From Branchiostoma floridae (Eukaryota > Chordata > Leptocardii > Amphioxiformes > Branchiostomatidae), in assembly GCF_000003815.2 (NCBI RefSeq), contig NC_049989.1, forward strand, positions 21,120,024 to 21,171,710: a stretch of DNA of 51,687 nt. Direction: 5' to 3'. Every line of letters begins with the position of its first letter. Position 1 is the stretch's first letter. Positions 1-11,637 of this stretch are shown in pieces. Both the position numbers and the translations under genes were made by a program. The notes beneath the pieces are model-generated. The model saw only the letters and a list, made by a program, of their open reading frames with translations. It ran no database searches and was not told where the DNA came from.

Positions 1-1314
1 GCACGCGTCTGTTGCGACGATGTCGTCCGGTGCGGTGAAGACGGTAGACGCGATCAGCGACACCCCGTTGAACTCGTGGAGGAAGCGGCACCACCACTCC
101 AAGTCCCGCCGAAAATCGCGAGATAATCGAAATCGGTGGTGATTACAACGGAGTTTACGTAAGGACTCTAACATACGTGAGACAAACAGCCGGCCGGGGG
201 GGACACACGCAGAGACGAAGACAAGCTTGCCGACGAGGGACTGTAATTCACGTTTGGTTGCCTTCCTCTTCATTATCCACTGCGCTACCAAGTTGGAGAT
301 TTCTTCAAGACGAAAAGACGGAACCCGGCGAACCATCTCAACTGTGTCAAATTCTATCCCGAGCCACGTCATGCAAGTTGAGGGTGGGATAGCCTTCTCA
401 GGCGCCTCCTCGAGTCCTAATTCGTTTATTGTTCTTTGTAAGCTGGCAAACGCCGCGGGAGCCAGAGGTGCGATCTCGGCGCCCCCAAAGTCGTCGATAT
501 AATTTGTCACCAAATAACCTTTTTCACGCTCAATAAAAGTGATCGCGGACGTGGTTGACTGGCACATTAATGACGCAGATCGCAGACCAAAACAAACACG
601 GGTGTCATTATACCAATTGTCTCGCCAACAATAACATAAATACCGATAATCCGCGGGATCCACAGGGAGTTGTCTATATGCCCTGCGCAGGTCCGTCTTA
701 AACAACAAACAGCCTCGGCCCTTGTCTAAGATCATCTCAGTCATTGTATCTACGGATGGATACACTAAACTAATTGGTTCGCCCAAAAAAGTGTTCTTGG
801 GAATGGCGTCATTTACAGACTGCCCAGATGGGTAACTCAAATCCACGACGACGCGACGCGTGGCACTGTCACGTTTTGCTACCGTCTGCAAAGGTGCCGG
901 GAAAACCGGAAACGGGAATGGGTTCGCACGAAATGGGCCACACATGGCGCCGTAACGGAGTTCTTTGTCGATAAACAAGTCCACGTCTGCTTGGTAATCC
1001 AAAGCCGATCGGTGATTAGAATGATGCACATTGTGTGGGAAATTGTAATTTTCAGGATGGATGTTGATCGGCCAGCCGAATTCGAGAAAGTCGGGTAGTG
1101 AAGTGTTGGAGTAGTTAGCTAACAAAGCCCGCCAGACCGGGATATTGAGTGACGTCTTGACTGGAATTCGTGCGCCGATATAATTAGGAACACCGGTCTG
1201 GGCCACAGCGGTATAGAGTTCAATAATGTCCTCCCCCGGTGCCAGTGGCACCCGGCTGTGAGGAGAAACCGGCGGCTCGCCTTGTGTTGTCACCAGGGTG
1301 CTGACGAAAGGATC
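1..1314 (-). CDS. DIRS reverse transcriptase / start of RNase H, partial
   Basis: The minus frame is open from a TGA near 1314 to the window edge, about 437 codons, without a stop. Reading down the strand one sees a FGWPINIHP segment, then AMCGPF, the palm motif with LLFKTDLRRAYRQLPV (first catalytic Asp), CFGLRSA, and the active-site box NYIDDFGG near 486-500. The connection and thumb follow, and the frame exits at a VATDAC motif that is the likely start of RNase H. The frame overlaps the gag end by about 95 nt, so expression probably needs frameshifting, reinitiation or splicing; the first in-frame Met is only near 942. No disabling mutation is visible in this part, in contrast to gag. Confidence 0.85.
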
Positions 1315-2549
1315 TCACATAACGGCATTCTACTTTGGGATGTTCCTCTTCCACGCGTCGGACTAAAAGACACTTGCAACAGATATGCCTAACCTGTCCC
1401 CAGCGCGCGTCCCAGTGTTCCGGCCCCTGCTGACAGTTCCCGTGCTGGTACGCCTCGCACCAGCGTGGCCTGTTGGGGTCCCTAGTAGTCGAGCGCGCTT
1501 GAGCCCGTGGCGCGGCGGGAGGGTGGGATACACCCGCCTGGGCGCGGTAGGACCGCTCCCTGGTATTGTCTATAGTCTCCTTAGAACTCGACCAGGAGAT
1601 CGTGCCATTCTCCATCGCATACAAAACAGAAGCGTGTGTCTCCCTAACAATGCCCCAATCATAATACGCAGCGTCAAACATTAAGTCCGATAAGTGTTCG
1701 AGCCTGATCCGGACAGATCTCTGGAAGTGTTTTGTCTCTAAGAGATTTTTTATGAAACCGTGCACAAACATAGAGGTCGATAGATCGTCATATGTCACGC
1801 ACCCGTCGCCCCCCCTTACCCTTGCCAGGGAAATGAACGTGGTGATGGGGCCATTCGATTTTCACCCGGTTGGAAGAATCATTGATGGTCTTTGTGCGAC
1901 CACTCTTCTTACCTCGGCGGCGGCGGCGTGAAGATGAAGACCTTGAGCCCGAGCTGTGCCGTCGGCGGTGAGCGGACCGGTGTCGGCGTCTGTGGCCTTT
2001 GCGATCCTTGCTGTGACGGCGTCGGGAACGGGAGCCGTCTGGTGACCGTGACCGGGACGTGGAGGAGCTCGTTGTCGAGGTGGAGGAAGAACGCTTCCGT
2101 GACGAGACCGGTCGTTTCCGGAGGAGGTCGTCGATGTTTTTCAGGCGACGGCGTGAACGAGTGGCGTCAGGAGACCGCGAGCGGGATGGGGACAGGCTTG
2201 TGTCCTTCCGATCCTTCCGACGGGAGGAGGAACGCTTCCTCGGTTTCTTCCCGAAGATTTCATCCAGGGTTTTATCTACCCTGGCAGCAAGGTCGTCGTC
2301 CTCCCGCAAGTCCCTCGCGGTGGGGGCCCGTTCCTCTTCGCTGGCCTCCGACCAGAGTCCTTTGGCCAGCTCCTTGGCTTTGCTGTCTCTCTTCAGCTTT
2401 TTCAGGGACCGGCGGACCCTCTCCTCAAGGCTGTCCGAGTTGTTGTCCGAGCCCGGGGAGAGACCCGCCGTACACTTGCCACGACCATGCGGCCCTCGAT
2501 GACCCTTGACTGGCATCGTGCAGACTGAACAAACTTTTGGCTTCGCCAT
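1220..2549 (-). pseudogene. DIRS gag-like ORF, split by one frame break
   Basis: The likely start is the ATG at 2549, which opens MAKPKVCSVC, a small zinc-binding-like motif. A long Arg/Ser-rich region follows (RS dipeptides, several SRSRSPD repeats). At a run of seven C (G on the coding strand) at 1809-1815 the frame closes at 1788, while the homologous continuation is found one frame over, ending with TGA at 1220. The second half holds the conserved gag core (MFVHGFIKNLLETKHF, LEHLSDLMFDAAYYDW) and a Cys/His cluster typical of DIRS gag C-termini. A homopolymer indel is the simplest cause and could be real decay or a sequencing error. Confidence 0.75.
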
Positions 2550-2780
2550 CGCGGGAAACCGCTGAACAAACTTCGAAAACCGGGGAGCGAGTCTCGTGCG
2601 CCTCGCTTCCCGCGGACGAAAGACAGAATGAGAGCCCGGTGTTGGTGGGCGGAAGTGTGAATAGGCAAGGACGGACACGCGGTCACCACGTGGGAGGTCA
2701 GACAAAGACCGGGGACTGGGTTGTCGTAAATTAATAAAAATGACATCACTGACATTTTTCCACAATTGAACAAGTGAAAA

Positions 2781-3364
2781 TTTACATGATACATGCATTT
2801 TCTACTTGGAACTTGTTACTTATAATTACTGGCGTATCATTAAAACCATTAGATAGCTGCTAGTACTTAATCATATTTTCTTGAGACATTACCTCCAATT
2901 AAAACATATTAACAGCCCCAAAACGAACAAAATAGGGTATTGTTTATAAACTCCTGTTCGATAGTGTGCTGGCTAGAGCTGTCAACACGTCGGGTGACGA
3001 GCCGAGGGTGTGGGGGGTTACCAGCAAGTTGAACTTCCTTGCAAAAACAAAGTTTTTGTGAGAACTCGTCTGTAAAAGTAGCTTATCATTTAGGACGCAG
3101 ATACACATGTTACAAATGATATTTTGACACAAGAAACCGCTAAATTTAGAAAACCTTACGTTTTTTTTTTTATTAAATCAACACTTTGAAAATATAAATG
3201 GCCCTTTGTGTCCATTGTCAACCAAAATATGATCTTTTTTCACGCGTTTACGGCATCATTTTAAGGATCGGAATCTGCCTACAAATCGGGTGCTAGTTGT
3301 ACTGTCACCGCGTTCGCTATGACGGCCATGTTTTGATCGGTCCCGATCAAGTTTGGAGCAGTTT
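2781..3364. other. AT-rich spacer, no gene seen
   Basis: No exon with splice sites, no Death-domain coding sequence and no clear repeat was found between the DIRS element and the next repeat. If NLR-A once had a Death exon here, it is gone or lies beyond the left edge. Confidence 0.5.
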
Positions 3365-3977
3365 CTACCGACGAATTCCTGCCGTTTTGGAGAATTTGCG
3401 GCCTCAAAACTCATATCACAAGGGAAGCGAAGTTACAGTTGTTGTTTTACGTCCAGCATTTATTATGTGAATGAATCACTGTTCCGCCTCGCTGCCGAAA
3501 GCGCATGGAACCACAAGACCGGAAATTCTTCCTGCAAGGTGCTGGTTTACGATGTAAACAGAGACTGTAAACTACTACTAAAAGTTATTTATGTAAAAAT
3601 TGTAATTCAAAACGTCAGTGTGGTGTCTTATTTTCCCCCAATAACAACATTTACTTCGTAGCGTCATAGCGAGATCGACCGAAATGACCGAAAGTTCCGC
3701 GTAGATTGAGATAATTTGAGATTGAGTACGCGTATACGCTTATGTTTAGGTCATAGTTTCGCCTGAAAAATAGTGAATTGTGAGCAAAAATACTGCGGAA
3801 ATATGGGCAGAACCCCCCAAAACTTTCAGTACTTTTACTAGTAGGGTCCTGACTTAGCAAAGCCCCAATTTTCAGAAATAAAATAAACGTACCGTCCAAA
3901 ATAAGAAGGTACCGGGTGGATTTTGAGGCTGAAAAAAATCTACGTCCCGGTACGTTTATTTGGGACATGAGAGTAGG
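3365..3977 (+). repeat. Dispersed repeat, copy 1 (inverted partner at 50807-51405)
   Basis: The segment is collinear with the reverse complement of 50807-51405, with homology starting at the accgacgaattcctgccg motif and ending at gacatgagagtag. It includes an AAACGTACCG motif present in direct and inverted form near 3888 and 3950, which makes the distal end self-complementary. Short ORFs in it are similar between copies (a VNESLFRLA segment), but they are broken and belong to no family I recognise. A non-autonomous DNA transposon or a fragment of a larger element is the best guess. Confidence 0.75.
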
Positions 3978-4314
3978 CAATTTCACGTTTTTTTTAAACA
4001 ATGTCACAGATTCCATAGCATTACAGTATTATAAATTTTGTGTCTGTAACATGAATTGAACAAAGGGAAAGAGGGTGATAAAGAATGCATTATAGAAATT
4101 GATCTTGAGAGAATGGTAAATATCTGCATGGTTGATGATAATATGCAAACTATGTTGTATTCTCACAGAAATGATAATTTCTCTGCCAAAAGAGTTTGAG
4201 TAAATCAATGTAGACCATACAGGGAACTGCTTAAATTGCATGAGTTTTTCTGCTGTCCTTAATCATTATTTGTAATGTCTAATAAGACTTACAGTGTGAT
4301 AATTTTCATTGCAG
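3978..4314 (+). other. Upstream flank / intron end of NLR-A
   Basis: AT-rich sequence ending in a polypyrimidine tract and the acceptor at 4311-4314 (gcag). The 17-19 codon linker exon found before the NACHT exon in NLR-B and NLR-C is not visible here. Confidence 0.6.
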
Positions 4315-7300
4315 ATGTATTCAAGACATCCGTAAAAGACTACTATGAGGTAAAGCTGACAACATTTAATCCCATGAGTTGGAATGATGGATTTTCTCTA
4401 ACTTATGATGAAATATTCACAGAGTTGGAGTTGGTACAAATACTTAAGTTTAAGACAAAGAAAGAAAGTATACAGTCAGAGGCTGAAAGAGCACAGAAGC
4501 AAACTCTAAATTCCTTAGATGACTTGTTCAACCCAGATGTCACAGGACTGTCCACAGCACCAAGGTGCATTCTGATTGAGGGTGAAGCCGGAGGGGGGAA
4601 GACAACATTTCTGTCCAAAGAAGCCATAGATGCCGTCTCACAGAAGACAGAGCTGGGCAGACGACACGACATTGCCCTTTTTTTCCGACTCAGAGAGGTT
4701 AGAGAGGAGGAGACCATAGAGGAGATGGTGTGGGACCAGTGTGTTCCTGAAACAACTGAAGGTATTGATGTACAGTCCATCAGAGCAATCCTAAAGAGGA
4801 ACGAGTCCCGTGTGCTTTTCCTCCTAGATGGGTATGATGAGCTGTGGCCTGAGGCCAGGGCAGCCAGGCAGGCCATTCCCAAACTGCTGTCTGGCAAGTT
4901 CTACCCCAACAGCACGATTGTAATCACCTCCCGACCCTCAGCAGGAGTGCAGCAGTACACCCGGCCAGACTGTCATGTGCACATCATGGGCTTCTCCCCT
5001 AAACATATGGTGAAATATGTGAGGAAATATTTCATAACAAACCCTGAGCTGGCAGAGGACTTCATCATGCAATATTTCACAGTCATAATAGATAAGGTTT
5101 TTCTTAAAACTCAGGATCTCTTCAGTAATCTAATCCAGACCCCAATGTTCCTGATGCTGGTCTGTGTGCTGTGGGAGGAGGACCAAGAGATGGTGTCTAC
5201 TGGAACAATGACGGGGCTGTACGACAACCTGCTGACATGTCTGGTTAGAAAGTACTGTAAGCGGGAAGGAGTGGACATGCCAACAGAAGGGCTGCCTACA
5301 GAGGTTGCTATGTCATTACTGCAGTTCGGCAAGCTTGCGCTAGAGGCACTGCTGAGGAACAAGACCCTGCTTGATGTTACAGAAGTAGAGAGAGAAAATG
5401 TAAATTGGGAGTTGCTGTTGAAGCTGGGTGTGGTCTCCTTGGAGGTTTCTTCCTCTAAATTGCATCCTAGGAAACAGCTGAATTTTTCTCACAAGACCAT
5501 GCAAGAGTTCCTGGCCGGTCGATATGTTGCTCATGCTCTGTTGAACCAAGACATTGTAGAGCTGCTGCAGCTCACCTCCATAAACAAGGTGTTTGAACTC
5601 AGTAACCTGCTTCAGTTCACGTGTGGCTGTGACTCACGGGCAGCACAAGCTGTGATGGAGGAACTGAGCAATCTTAGTAAGAAGGAGTTCTCAGATTTAC
5701 GACTAGCTAACTTTCAGAAGAAGTCCCACCTACCTGTAAAGGCAAAGAGTAAAAAATCAGTTCAAACTTACAAGAGGTTCATGTCGCTCTGCCTGGATGT
5801 TCTGAATGAAAGAAAAGAGCTGCACGTACTGCAGGCTGTCAGCAAAGCACTGCCAGTTATCATCATGGACCTCCACATGAATGGCATGTTTGGACTCAAC
5901 AGTAAACAACATGCTGCTCTGAAGTATTACATGGAAAACATGCAGTCTTCACATCTCCCTGATAGAGTGATTTTAGAACCATTTCTTGTTAATGTTTCAA
6001 AATCTCTTCAGTACCTGGAGCAGCTTGTCACTTCCCCCATTCCTGGCTTAAAGGTAGACTTAAGACTGATGTATGTAACATTTGACTCACCGGTACCTGA
6101 TAAGACAGTTCAGCACCTACAGCAGTGTCTCCCTGGACTTAGAGTGGACTTGTATGTATCAGGACAGTGTAACTCACCTGATGAGACAGCCAGGCTTGCT
6201 TCATTTCTGAAGAATGTTCCTGGTCTGAGGGCGCTGGATCTGTCACGGACAAGACTAACACCATCATCACTCCAGCCACTTGTGCAGGGGTTCAGCCACA
6301 TGTCTCTGTTAGAGGAGCTGGATCTTACTGGGAACCGTGGCCTTGGTGATGCTGGGATGGAAGTCCTGCAGGTTGGGCTGTCCAGTGTTCCACACCTGGC
6401 TGTACTCCGTCTTAGGGATGTCACCATGACAGCTGTGGGCATGTCATCCCTGGCTCCCTACATGCGCCACCTAGTGGGACTGAGAGAACTGGATATAAGT
6501 TACAGTTATAAGATCGGTGACACTAGGCTGGAATCTCTCACCACCGTCCTCCCCATCTTCACAGCCATGCAGGTGTTGGTCCTGCAGTGTATCGGTATCA
6601 GCCCCACAGGCATGCGCACACTGGTCCCTGCACTGTGTCAGCTAACCAGACTGATCAAACTGGACTTTAGTTGGAATGACATAGGAGACCCCGGGCTGGA
6701 ATGCCTGGCTGCTATCCTCCCCCACCTCACAGCCATGAAGGTGTTGGTTCTCAGTGTGACAGGTATCAGTGACAGGGGAATATCAGCCCTGATCAAAGCT
6801 CTGCCTCACCTGGTGCAATTACAGGTGTTGGGTGTGAGTGGCAATAACATAGGGGACTCAGGGATTGTCTCACTGGTGCAAACACTCTGCCAGCCCAGCA
6901 GTTTGGACATGGAACAAAACCCACCTGGTGACAAGAGTCTGACCACAGCCCCTCACTATAACACCACACAGCCGGGCACACTACAGGAGCTGAGCATTGG
7001 GAGGAATAGGAGAGTAACAGGAGCCGGACTGGGGAGGGTCGCACAGCTCATCAGCGCACTGCCGGCACTGACCAGGCTGGACATGTCTGGTTACAGGGAG
7101 CACACACCTGCACACCTGTCTGACACCGCTGCCATGGCTCTGGCCGAGGCTCTACCCAGACTCCCTGCCCTGGAGGAGCTGAAGCTGTTTGTCATCTCCA
7201 TGGAGCCTGCAGGGTTCCAGGCTGTGGTGCAGGCTGCTGAGGAACACCCAACACTGGAGAGGCTGATGTGAGTCATATTGGTTATCTTAGTCAGCCATAC

Positions 7301-7729
7301 TGTACTGTACTGCATGGAACTGTAATATTGAGTAATATTTGATGAAATTTTAAGTGGTAAAATGTGTGAATTGGCATTTGCATTGCATTCAAAACTGTAC
7401 CAGTCTGTTTGCACTATTAGATTTATGTTAAGGAATGTGCCTAGGAGATATATATGTCTGGTACACCTATTTCAATATTAGGTATTACCAATATGGAGTG
7501 TATGCATTAACCTATATGGCACCAGATTGTTCTAAATATCTTGTTAATCAGTAGTTTTACTCCTATATTTTGCATTTCCTTTCAACTTCATTTCAGTTCA
7601 TGCCATAACAATACGTAGCAATTGATGTAACTAAGCATCTCCTTTCTTCCTTTTCCCATACACAGTTACACTAAGCGTCTAGTTCCTGAGGGAGCGGACA
7701 CCACAGCCAGCTGCCTGAGGCTGCGCTGA
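4315..7729 (+). CDS. NLR-A: NACHT-LRR receptor gene (two visible exons, 5' end missing)
   Basis: Exons are 4315-7267 and 7666-7729, joined through a GTGAGT donor and an ACAG acceptor; phases fit (2 nt + 1 nt). The first exon begins at the same phase-1 acceptor as in the two sister genes (DVFKTSVKDYYE). It carries a Walker A box GEAGGGKTT about 89 residues into the exon product, Walker B LFLLDGYDEL, an ITSRP sensor motif, a helical region with NFSHKTMQEFLAGRYVAHAL, and then about ten RI-type LRRs. By family knowledge this is a cytosolic pattern-recognition receptor in which NACHT drives ATP-dependent oligomerisation. No Death exon is seen upstream; DIRS and another repeat lie where it should be. 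It may use exons beyond the window, be a Death-less form, or be a 5'-truncated pseudogene, although the 983-codon exon is intact. Confidence 0.88.
7666..7729 (+). CDS. NLR-A terminal coding exon
   Basis: After the ACAG acceptor the frame reads YTKRLVPEGADTTASCLRLR and stops at TGA 7727-7729. The same short tail (PEGADTTASCL) closes NLR-B and NLR-C, which confirms the splice. A conserved donor (CAG|GTCAGC) follows 42 nt after the stop, suggesting a 3'-UTR intron. Confidence 0.85.
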
Positions 7730-7839
7730 GTCCCCAACATGCTGACCTGTTCTGTACATTGTCCCACTCAGGTCAGCATTCTGGATTTTATAAGGTCAAA
7801 GCAATGCTAACATGTTACAGACCTCCACCGTTGACGTTT

Positions 7840-8045
7840 TTTGTTGACCTCGACAACTGTTCTTGGTAAAGACGCCTCGGTTTATTTGTATATATTGTTT
7901 GTTGTCCTCTGGTTGTCTTACTGAATGTAACACGTTTCGTTTTTGTTATTTATGTAGTGGGCCCCCTTGGAAATCAACTTCAAACAAGTTGAAGGGGCTA
8001 CCCACATGTTTTGAGATGAATAAATAAATAAATAAATATAGAACT
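7840..8045 (+). mobile_element. LINE (CR1/L2-like) 3' tail remnant
   Basis: The sequence GGGCCCCCTTGGAAATC, then AAGGGGCTACCC, followed by an (AATA)n tail near 8020-8040 resembles the 3' end of CR1-clade LINEs with a microsatellite tail. It is absent at the equivalent positions of NLR-B and NLR-C, so it is a private insertion in the NLR-A 3' region. Confidence 0.55.
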
Positions 8046-8392
8046 AAATTTATTTTCCATGTAGGATAATGAGAGCTTCCAAATATAATGTAACACTTCT
8101 GTACATGTATCAATGTTAAAGCTCCAGTGCATAAGTTTTGAAAATTGAAAAATTTAAAATTCAAGGAATAAACAAGGCTGATTGCAATGAATTACTTAAA
8201 TGATTACAGAAAAGTCAGAAATAAATGTCTGTCCTGACACAGCATGCTCTAAAGCTAAGATAGTTCAAAGTCTTTCAATGCCGTGAACATCATTTTGCTT
8301 TCAGCAGATGACCATTTGTAATGACTAATGTCTCATAGTCTCAAGTCTGTCATTTTATTGTATGTTAACAATGTTGCATGTTAAGTGCAGTT

Positions 8393-9110
8393 TCACATTG
8401 ATACAAGTGTGCTAACAGGTGTGTTTGTTACAGGTGTGGCTGTCCCGACAGGTGCCCTCCAGTCTGGACCCCCTGTGTAAGTACACCAGCAGGTGTAAGG
8501 GACCACAGGTGTGCTAACAGGTGTGTTTGTTACAGGTGTGGCTGTCCCGACAGGTGCCCTCCAGTCTGGACCCCCTGTGTAAGTACACCAGCAGCTGTAA
8601 GGTGTGGGGACCACAGATGTGCTAACAGGTGTGTTTGTTACAGGTGTGGCTGTCCTGACAGGTGCCCTCCAGTCTGGACCCCCTGTGTAAGTACACCAGC
8701 AGGTGTAAGGTGTGGGGACCACAGGTGTACTAAAAGGTGTGTTTGTTACAGGTGTGGCTGTCCCGACAGGTGCCCTCCAGTCTGGACCCCCTGTGTAAGT
8801 ACACCAGCAGGTGTAAGGTGTGGGGACCACAGGTGTGCTAACAGGTGTGTTTGTTACAGGTGAGGCCCTCCTGAATGGTGTGGCTGTCCCGACAGGTGCC
8901 CTCCAGTCTGGACCCCCTGTGTAAGTACACCAGCAGGTGTAAGGTGTGAAGACCACAGGTGTGCTAACAGGTGTGCTTGTTACAGGTGTGGCTGTCCCAA
9001 CAGGTGCCATCCAATCAGGATCATTTAGGTACACCTGCAGGTGTAAGATATTTGGACCACAGGTGTGCTAACAGGTGTGTTTGTTACAGGTGTGGCTGTC
9101 CTGAATGGTT
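8393..9110 (+). repeat. 108-bp splice-unit minisatellite, locus A (about 6 units)
   Basis: Tandem units of about 108 bp. Each contains an acceptor (tttgttacag), a roughly 43-nt mini-exon ending CCCCCTGT, a strong donor (GTAAGTAC), and a branch-point-like TGCTAAC 18 nt before the next acceptor. Unit six is degenerate. The array exits into unique sequence after a last acceptor near 9090. Because the period is divisible by three, long meaningless ORFs run through it on both strands. Confidence 0.92.
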
Positions 9111-9659
9111 GAAAGCCCGGTCATCACTCAAAATCAATCAACCAAACATCTACTTGGAGACCATATCCAAATCCCCATGACAACTCAACTATTCAACTGC
9201 TTATTTGCTGAACATCTGGACTCCAGACCACAAATGATATAACAAGGACATACAGTCTATCCTGATGAAGGGACAGTTATGGCAGCTATTAAGGAAATAA
9301 ACAAGGCTAATGGTATGTGACAGCTAGAAAAGTTAGAAATTAACATCATTCCTAACACAGCATTCTCTATTAAATGCTGAGTAGTTAAAAGTCAGCCAAT
9401 GCCCAAACATCATTCTACTTTCAGCAGACCACTTCGATGATTAATCATAAACTGGAGTTCTTGATAATTTTATTGCATGCCTGCACTGTTTTTTATTTAA
9501 TGTCTATATTTTATACTTTACAGTAAGACCTTGTGTGTCTACAGGTGTGGCAGTTCCAACAGGTTTAAATCAATCACTGAAAAACATCAAGATCTTTAAT
9601 TTTAGCATCTGCTTGGAGAAGTATGAATGAACTCCTTAGTATTTGTACAAAATTATGTG
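9111..9659 (+). other. 3' flank of NLR-A
   Basis: Contains a segment (CATCTACTTGGAGACC near 9150) that is repeated after the arrays at loci B and C, probably the start of a last 3'-UTR exon. No ORF of substance. Confidence 0.5.
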
Positions 9660-9679
9660 AATTTTGGCTTTTTACTAAT

Positions 9680-9960
9680 CATTGCCACCCGACATGCATG
9701 CTACTGGAAAGGGTTACAGTATCTTAGGACATGGCGTTAAGCTGTGGTCCACTGTACGTTGTGCTTGTGTAAAAGAGCTAGGGGAAATCCCCAGGTAGAA
9801 TGAACCTGTAAATACTGTACATAGCGTCTGTCCTTTCTGTCACGACTAGTGAAATATTAGCTCCTCAGTGCGCTAAGCTGGTTCGAAATCACTATCACAC
9901 CATATGAAAGTCACCATATGAAGTGCTTTTTGTATCAATAAAGTTTTTACTCCATGTTCA
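9680..9960 (+). repeat. SINE-like element with poly(A) signal (locus A copy)
   Basis: Homologous to 32830-33110 and 45380-45640. It holds a tail common in tRNA-derived SINEs (ggaaagggttacag, ttaagctgtggtcc, agagctaggggaa, ctgtacatagcgtctgtc). It ends in AATAAA at 9937-9942, a candidate 3' end for the NLR-A transcript. Confidence 0.6.
9937..9942 (+). promoter_or_regulatory. Candidate polyadenylation signal of NLR-A
   Basis: AATAAA in a block conserved at all three loci: AATAAA at 33091 for NLR-B, AAGAAA at 45620 for NLR-C. Use by the gene is inferred from position only. Confidence 0.4.
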
Positions 9961-10493
9961 TTCATTAATTATTTTACACTTACTGAACATTTACAACAGG
10001 CACCATGCCAAGGAGAACTAAAACATAACAGATAACAAACATATTTGACCGGACTGTAGAAACTATAGGTAAAAAAATCCCCTAAAAATCACAATTAAAT
10101 CAGATTCTGTACATTAACAGTTAGTGTTATATCCAAAACTGGACACACTAGAAAAGTTGAAATGTGCTAGTCCAAAGCTTTGTACTTCCACAGTATATAC
10201 TTATGGCTTTAACTCCTCAGTATTTGTACAAAATATAAGACTGACATTATCCATGTCAGCCTACATAATACCATCTAGCTATAGGGCATTAAATGTACTT
10301 AGCATGGTAAAGACTTTACAGTCTGACTTCTATCATTAAATGTATCTATGAGATATGGAGAAATTAGACATCTATATTCCAGGCAATGTATCGGGTGTGA
10401 TTTCTTGGTTTGTAATTCTGGTTCTATATCATATTACATATTACATATTACTGATTGGTAGCAGCATTTTGTGGTGACGTCATCTTTCATCCC

Positions 10494-11637
10494 TCAGCCT
10501 CGAAGGCCACCGAAGTAGTCTGGAAATAGGAGAAAGAAAAAAACTGGTGCACAGTTGAACCCAGTGGACCGTGCTATAGTTCTATGTAGTTACCATTACA
10601 GTGTTAAGTTGATAAAGGTTACACAATACAGAGGTTACTCATAAAGGACCTGGATACATTTTAGAAAATCTATACAGTTGCTTGAACCCCGACCCTCTAA
10701 ATGCGAACACTTCCATCACCTGCAAACCCCTGCATTGGTGTCATCTATGTTTGAATCCTCATGATTGTGCTTGCACCAGTCTCATCTCTGTTTGAATTAT
10801 AGATAGGGTACTGTACAGTTGAACCCCAACCTTCTAAATGCAAACGCTCTACTCCAATCCCTTGCGCCGGGATGTTTGTAAGAACCCCAAAACCCATGCA
10901 TTGGTGTCATCTCTGTTGGAACCTCCTATGCCCTCAGTCGGAATCCCCTAATCCCTTGCATCAGTCTCATCTCTGTTGGAACCTCCTAGGCCCTTGCACC
11001 AGTCTCATCTCTGACGGAACCCCCTAGGCCCTTGCACCAGTCTCATCTCTGTCGGAACCCCCTAGGCCCTTGCCCCAGTCTCATCTCTGACGGAACCCCC
11101 CTAGGCCCTTGCACCAGTCTCATCTCTTTTGGAACGTCCTAGGCCCTTGCACCAGTCTCATCTCTGTCGGAACCCTCTAGGCCCTTGCCCCAATCTCATC
11201 TCTGTCGGAATCACCTAGGCCCTTGCACCAGTCTCATCTCTTTTGGAACGTCCTAGGCCCTTGCACCAATCCTATCTCTGTCGGAACCCCCTAGGCCCTT
11301 GCACCAGTCTCACCTCTGTCGGCATCCCCTAGGCGCTTGTTCCATTTCTGTGCCCCCCCCCCCCCCATCTCCTAGGCCCTTAAGCTTGTCAACGGTCATG
11401 TCTGTGTGTAAAGTGTAAGGAGAACAAACTGACCTGTGAAGAAGTCCCTGACCTGTCCCACGACGGTGGCGGACTCGCGCCAGGCGGAGAGGTCCATCTG
11501 CGAGATGGAGGCGCAGGAGACCCGCCGGTTCCCCGGGCCGGGCAGCTCGAACACGTGCCGCTGCATGGAGCTCGTGTCGTCCGTGTTGTCGCACAGGACC
11601 CGCGCTAGCGTCACCTTACGGACCTCACCCAGCTGGC
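10494..11637 (-). pseudogene. Orphan 3' end of a haem peroxidase gene, locus A (last two exons only)
   Basis: The penultimate exon is 11434-11637 (204 nt, phase 1 to phase 1) and the terminal exon is 10494-10519, ending DYFGGLRG then stop. The 204-nt exon encodes QLGEVRKVTLARVLCDNTDD and MDLSAWRE, the C-terminal part of the animal haem peroxidase domain. Frames and splice sites are intact, but the preceding exon seen at 48164-48324 has no counterpart here; NLR promoter-like sequence follows instead. It cannot encode a peroxidase alone. It is read as a passenger of the NLR segmental duplication rather than an independent gene. Confidence 0.85.
10690..11375. repeat. 38-bp minisatellite (locus A)
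   Basis: Tandem, partly degenerate units of about 38 bp with core CCCCCTAGGCCCTTGCACC and AGTCTCATCTCTGT. It lies in the last intron of the peroxidase tail. The same array occurs at 46430-47130 but not at the locus B copy, so it was lost there or gained twice. No splice signal is evident in the unit. A C-run follows at 11354-11366. Confidence 0.9.

Larger units (their letters stand above)
1..2780 (-). mobile_element. DIRS-type (tyrosine-recombinase) retrotransposon, 5' part, truncated by the window edge
   Basis: A gag-like ORF is followed, in an overlapping frame on the same strand, by a reverse transcriptase that runs off the left edge just as RNase H begins. The gag carries a basic/RS-rich segment, a conserved helical core and a Cys/His cluster near its end, a layout known from DIRS-1-like elements. 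The RT also resembles DIRS rather than LINE or LTR-Gypsy polymerases. The tyrosine recombinase and the right terminal repeats would lie outside the window, so class assignment rests on gag and RT only. The outer (right) limit near 2780 is a guess; no terminal repeat could be paired. Confidence 0.8.

Noticed and set aside
2059-2502. Plus-strand ORFs opposite the DIRS gag
   Set aside because: Arg/Ser-rich shadow of the minus-strand RS repeats.
3353-3661. 102-residue ORF with VNESLFRLA motif, similar ORF at 51180-51380
   Set aside because: Similarity follows from the repeat; frames are short and differ at both ends, and no domain is recognised.
8393-9110. CRISPR-like array of regular repeats
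   Set aside because: Units are contiguous without unique spacers and the genome is eukaryotic; this is a minisatellite.
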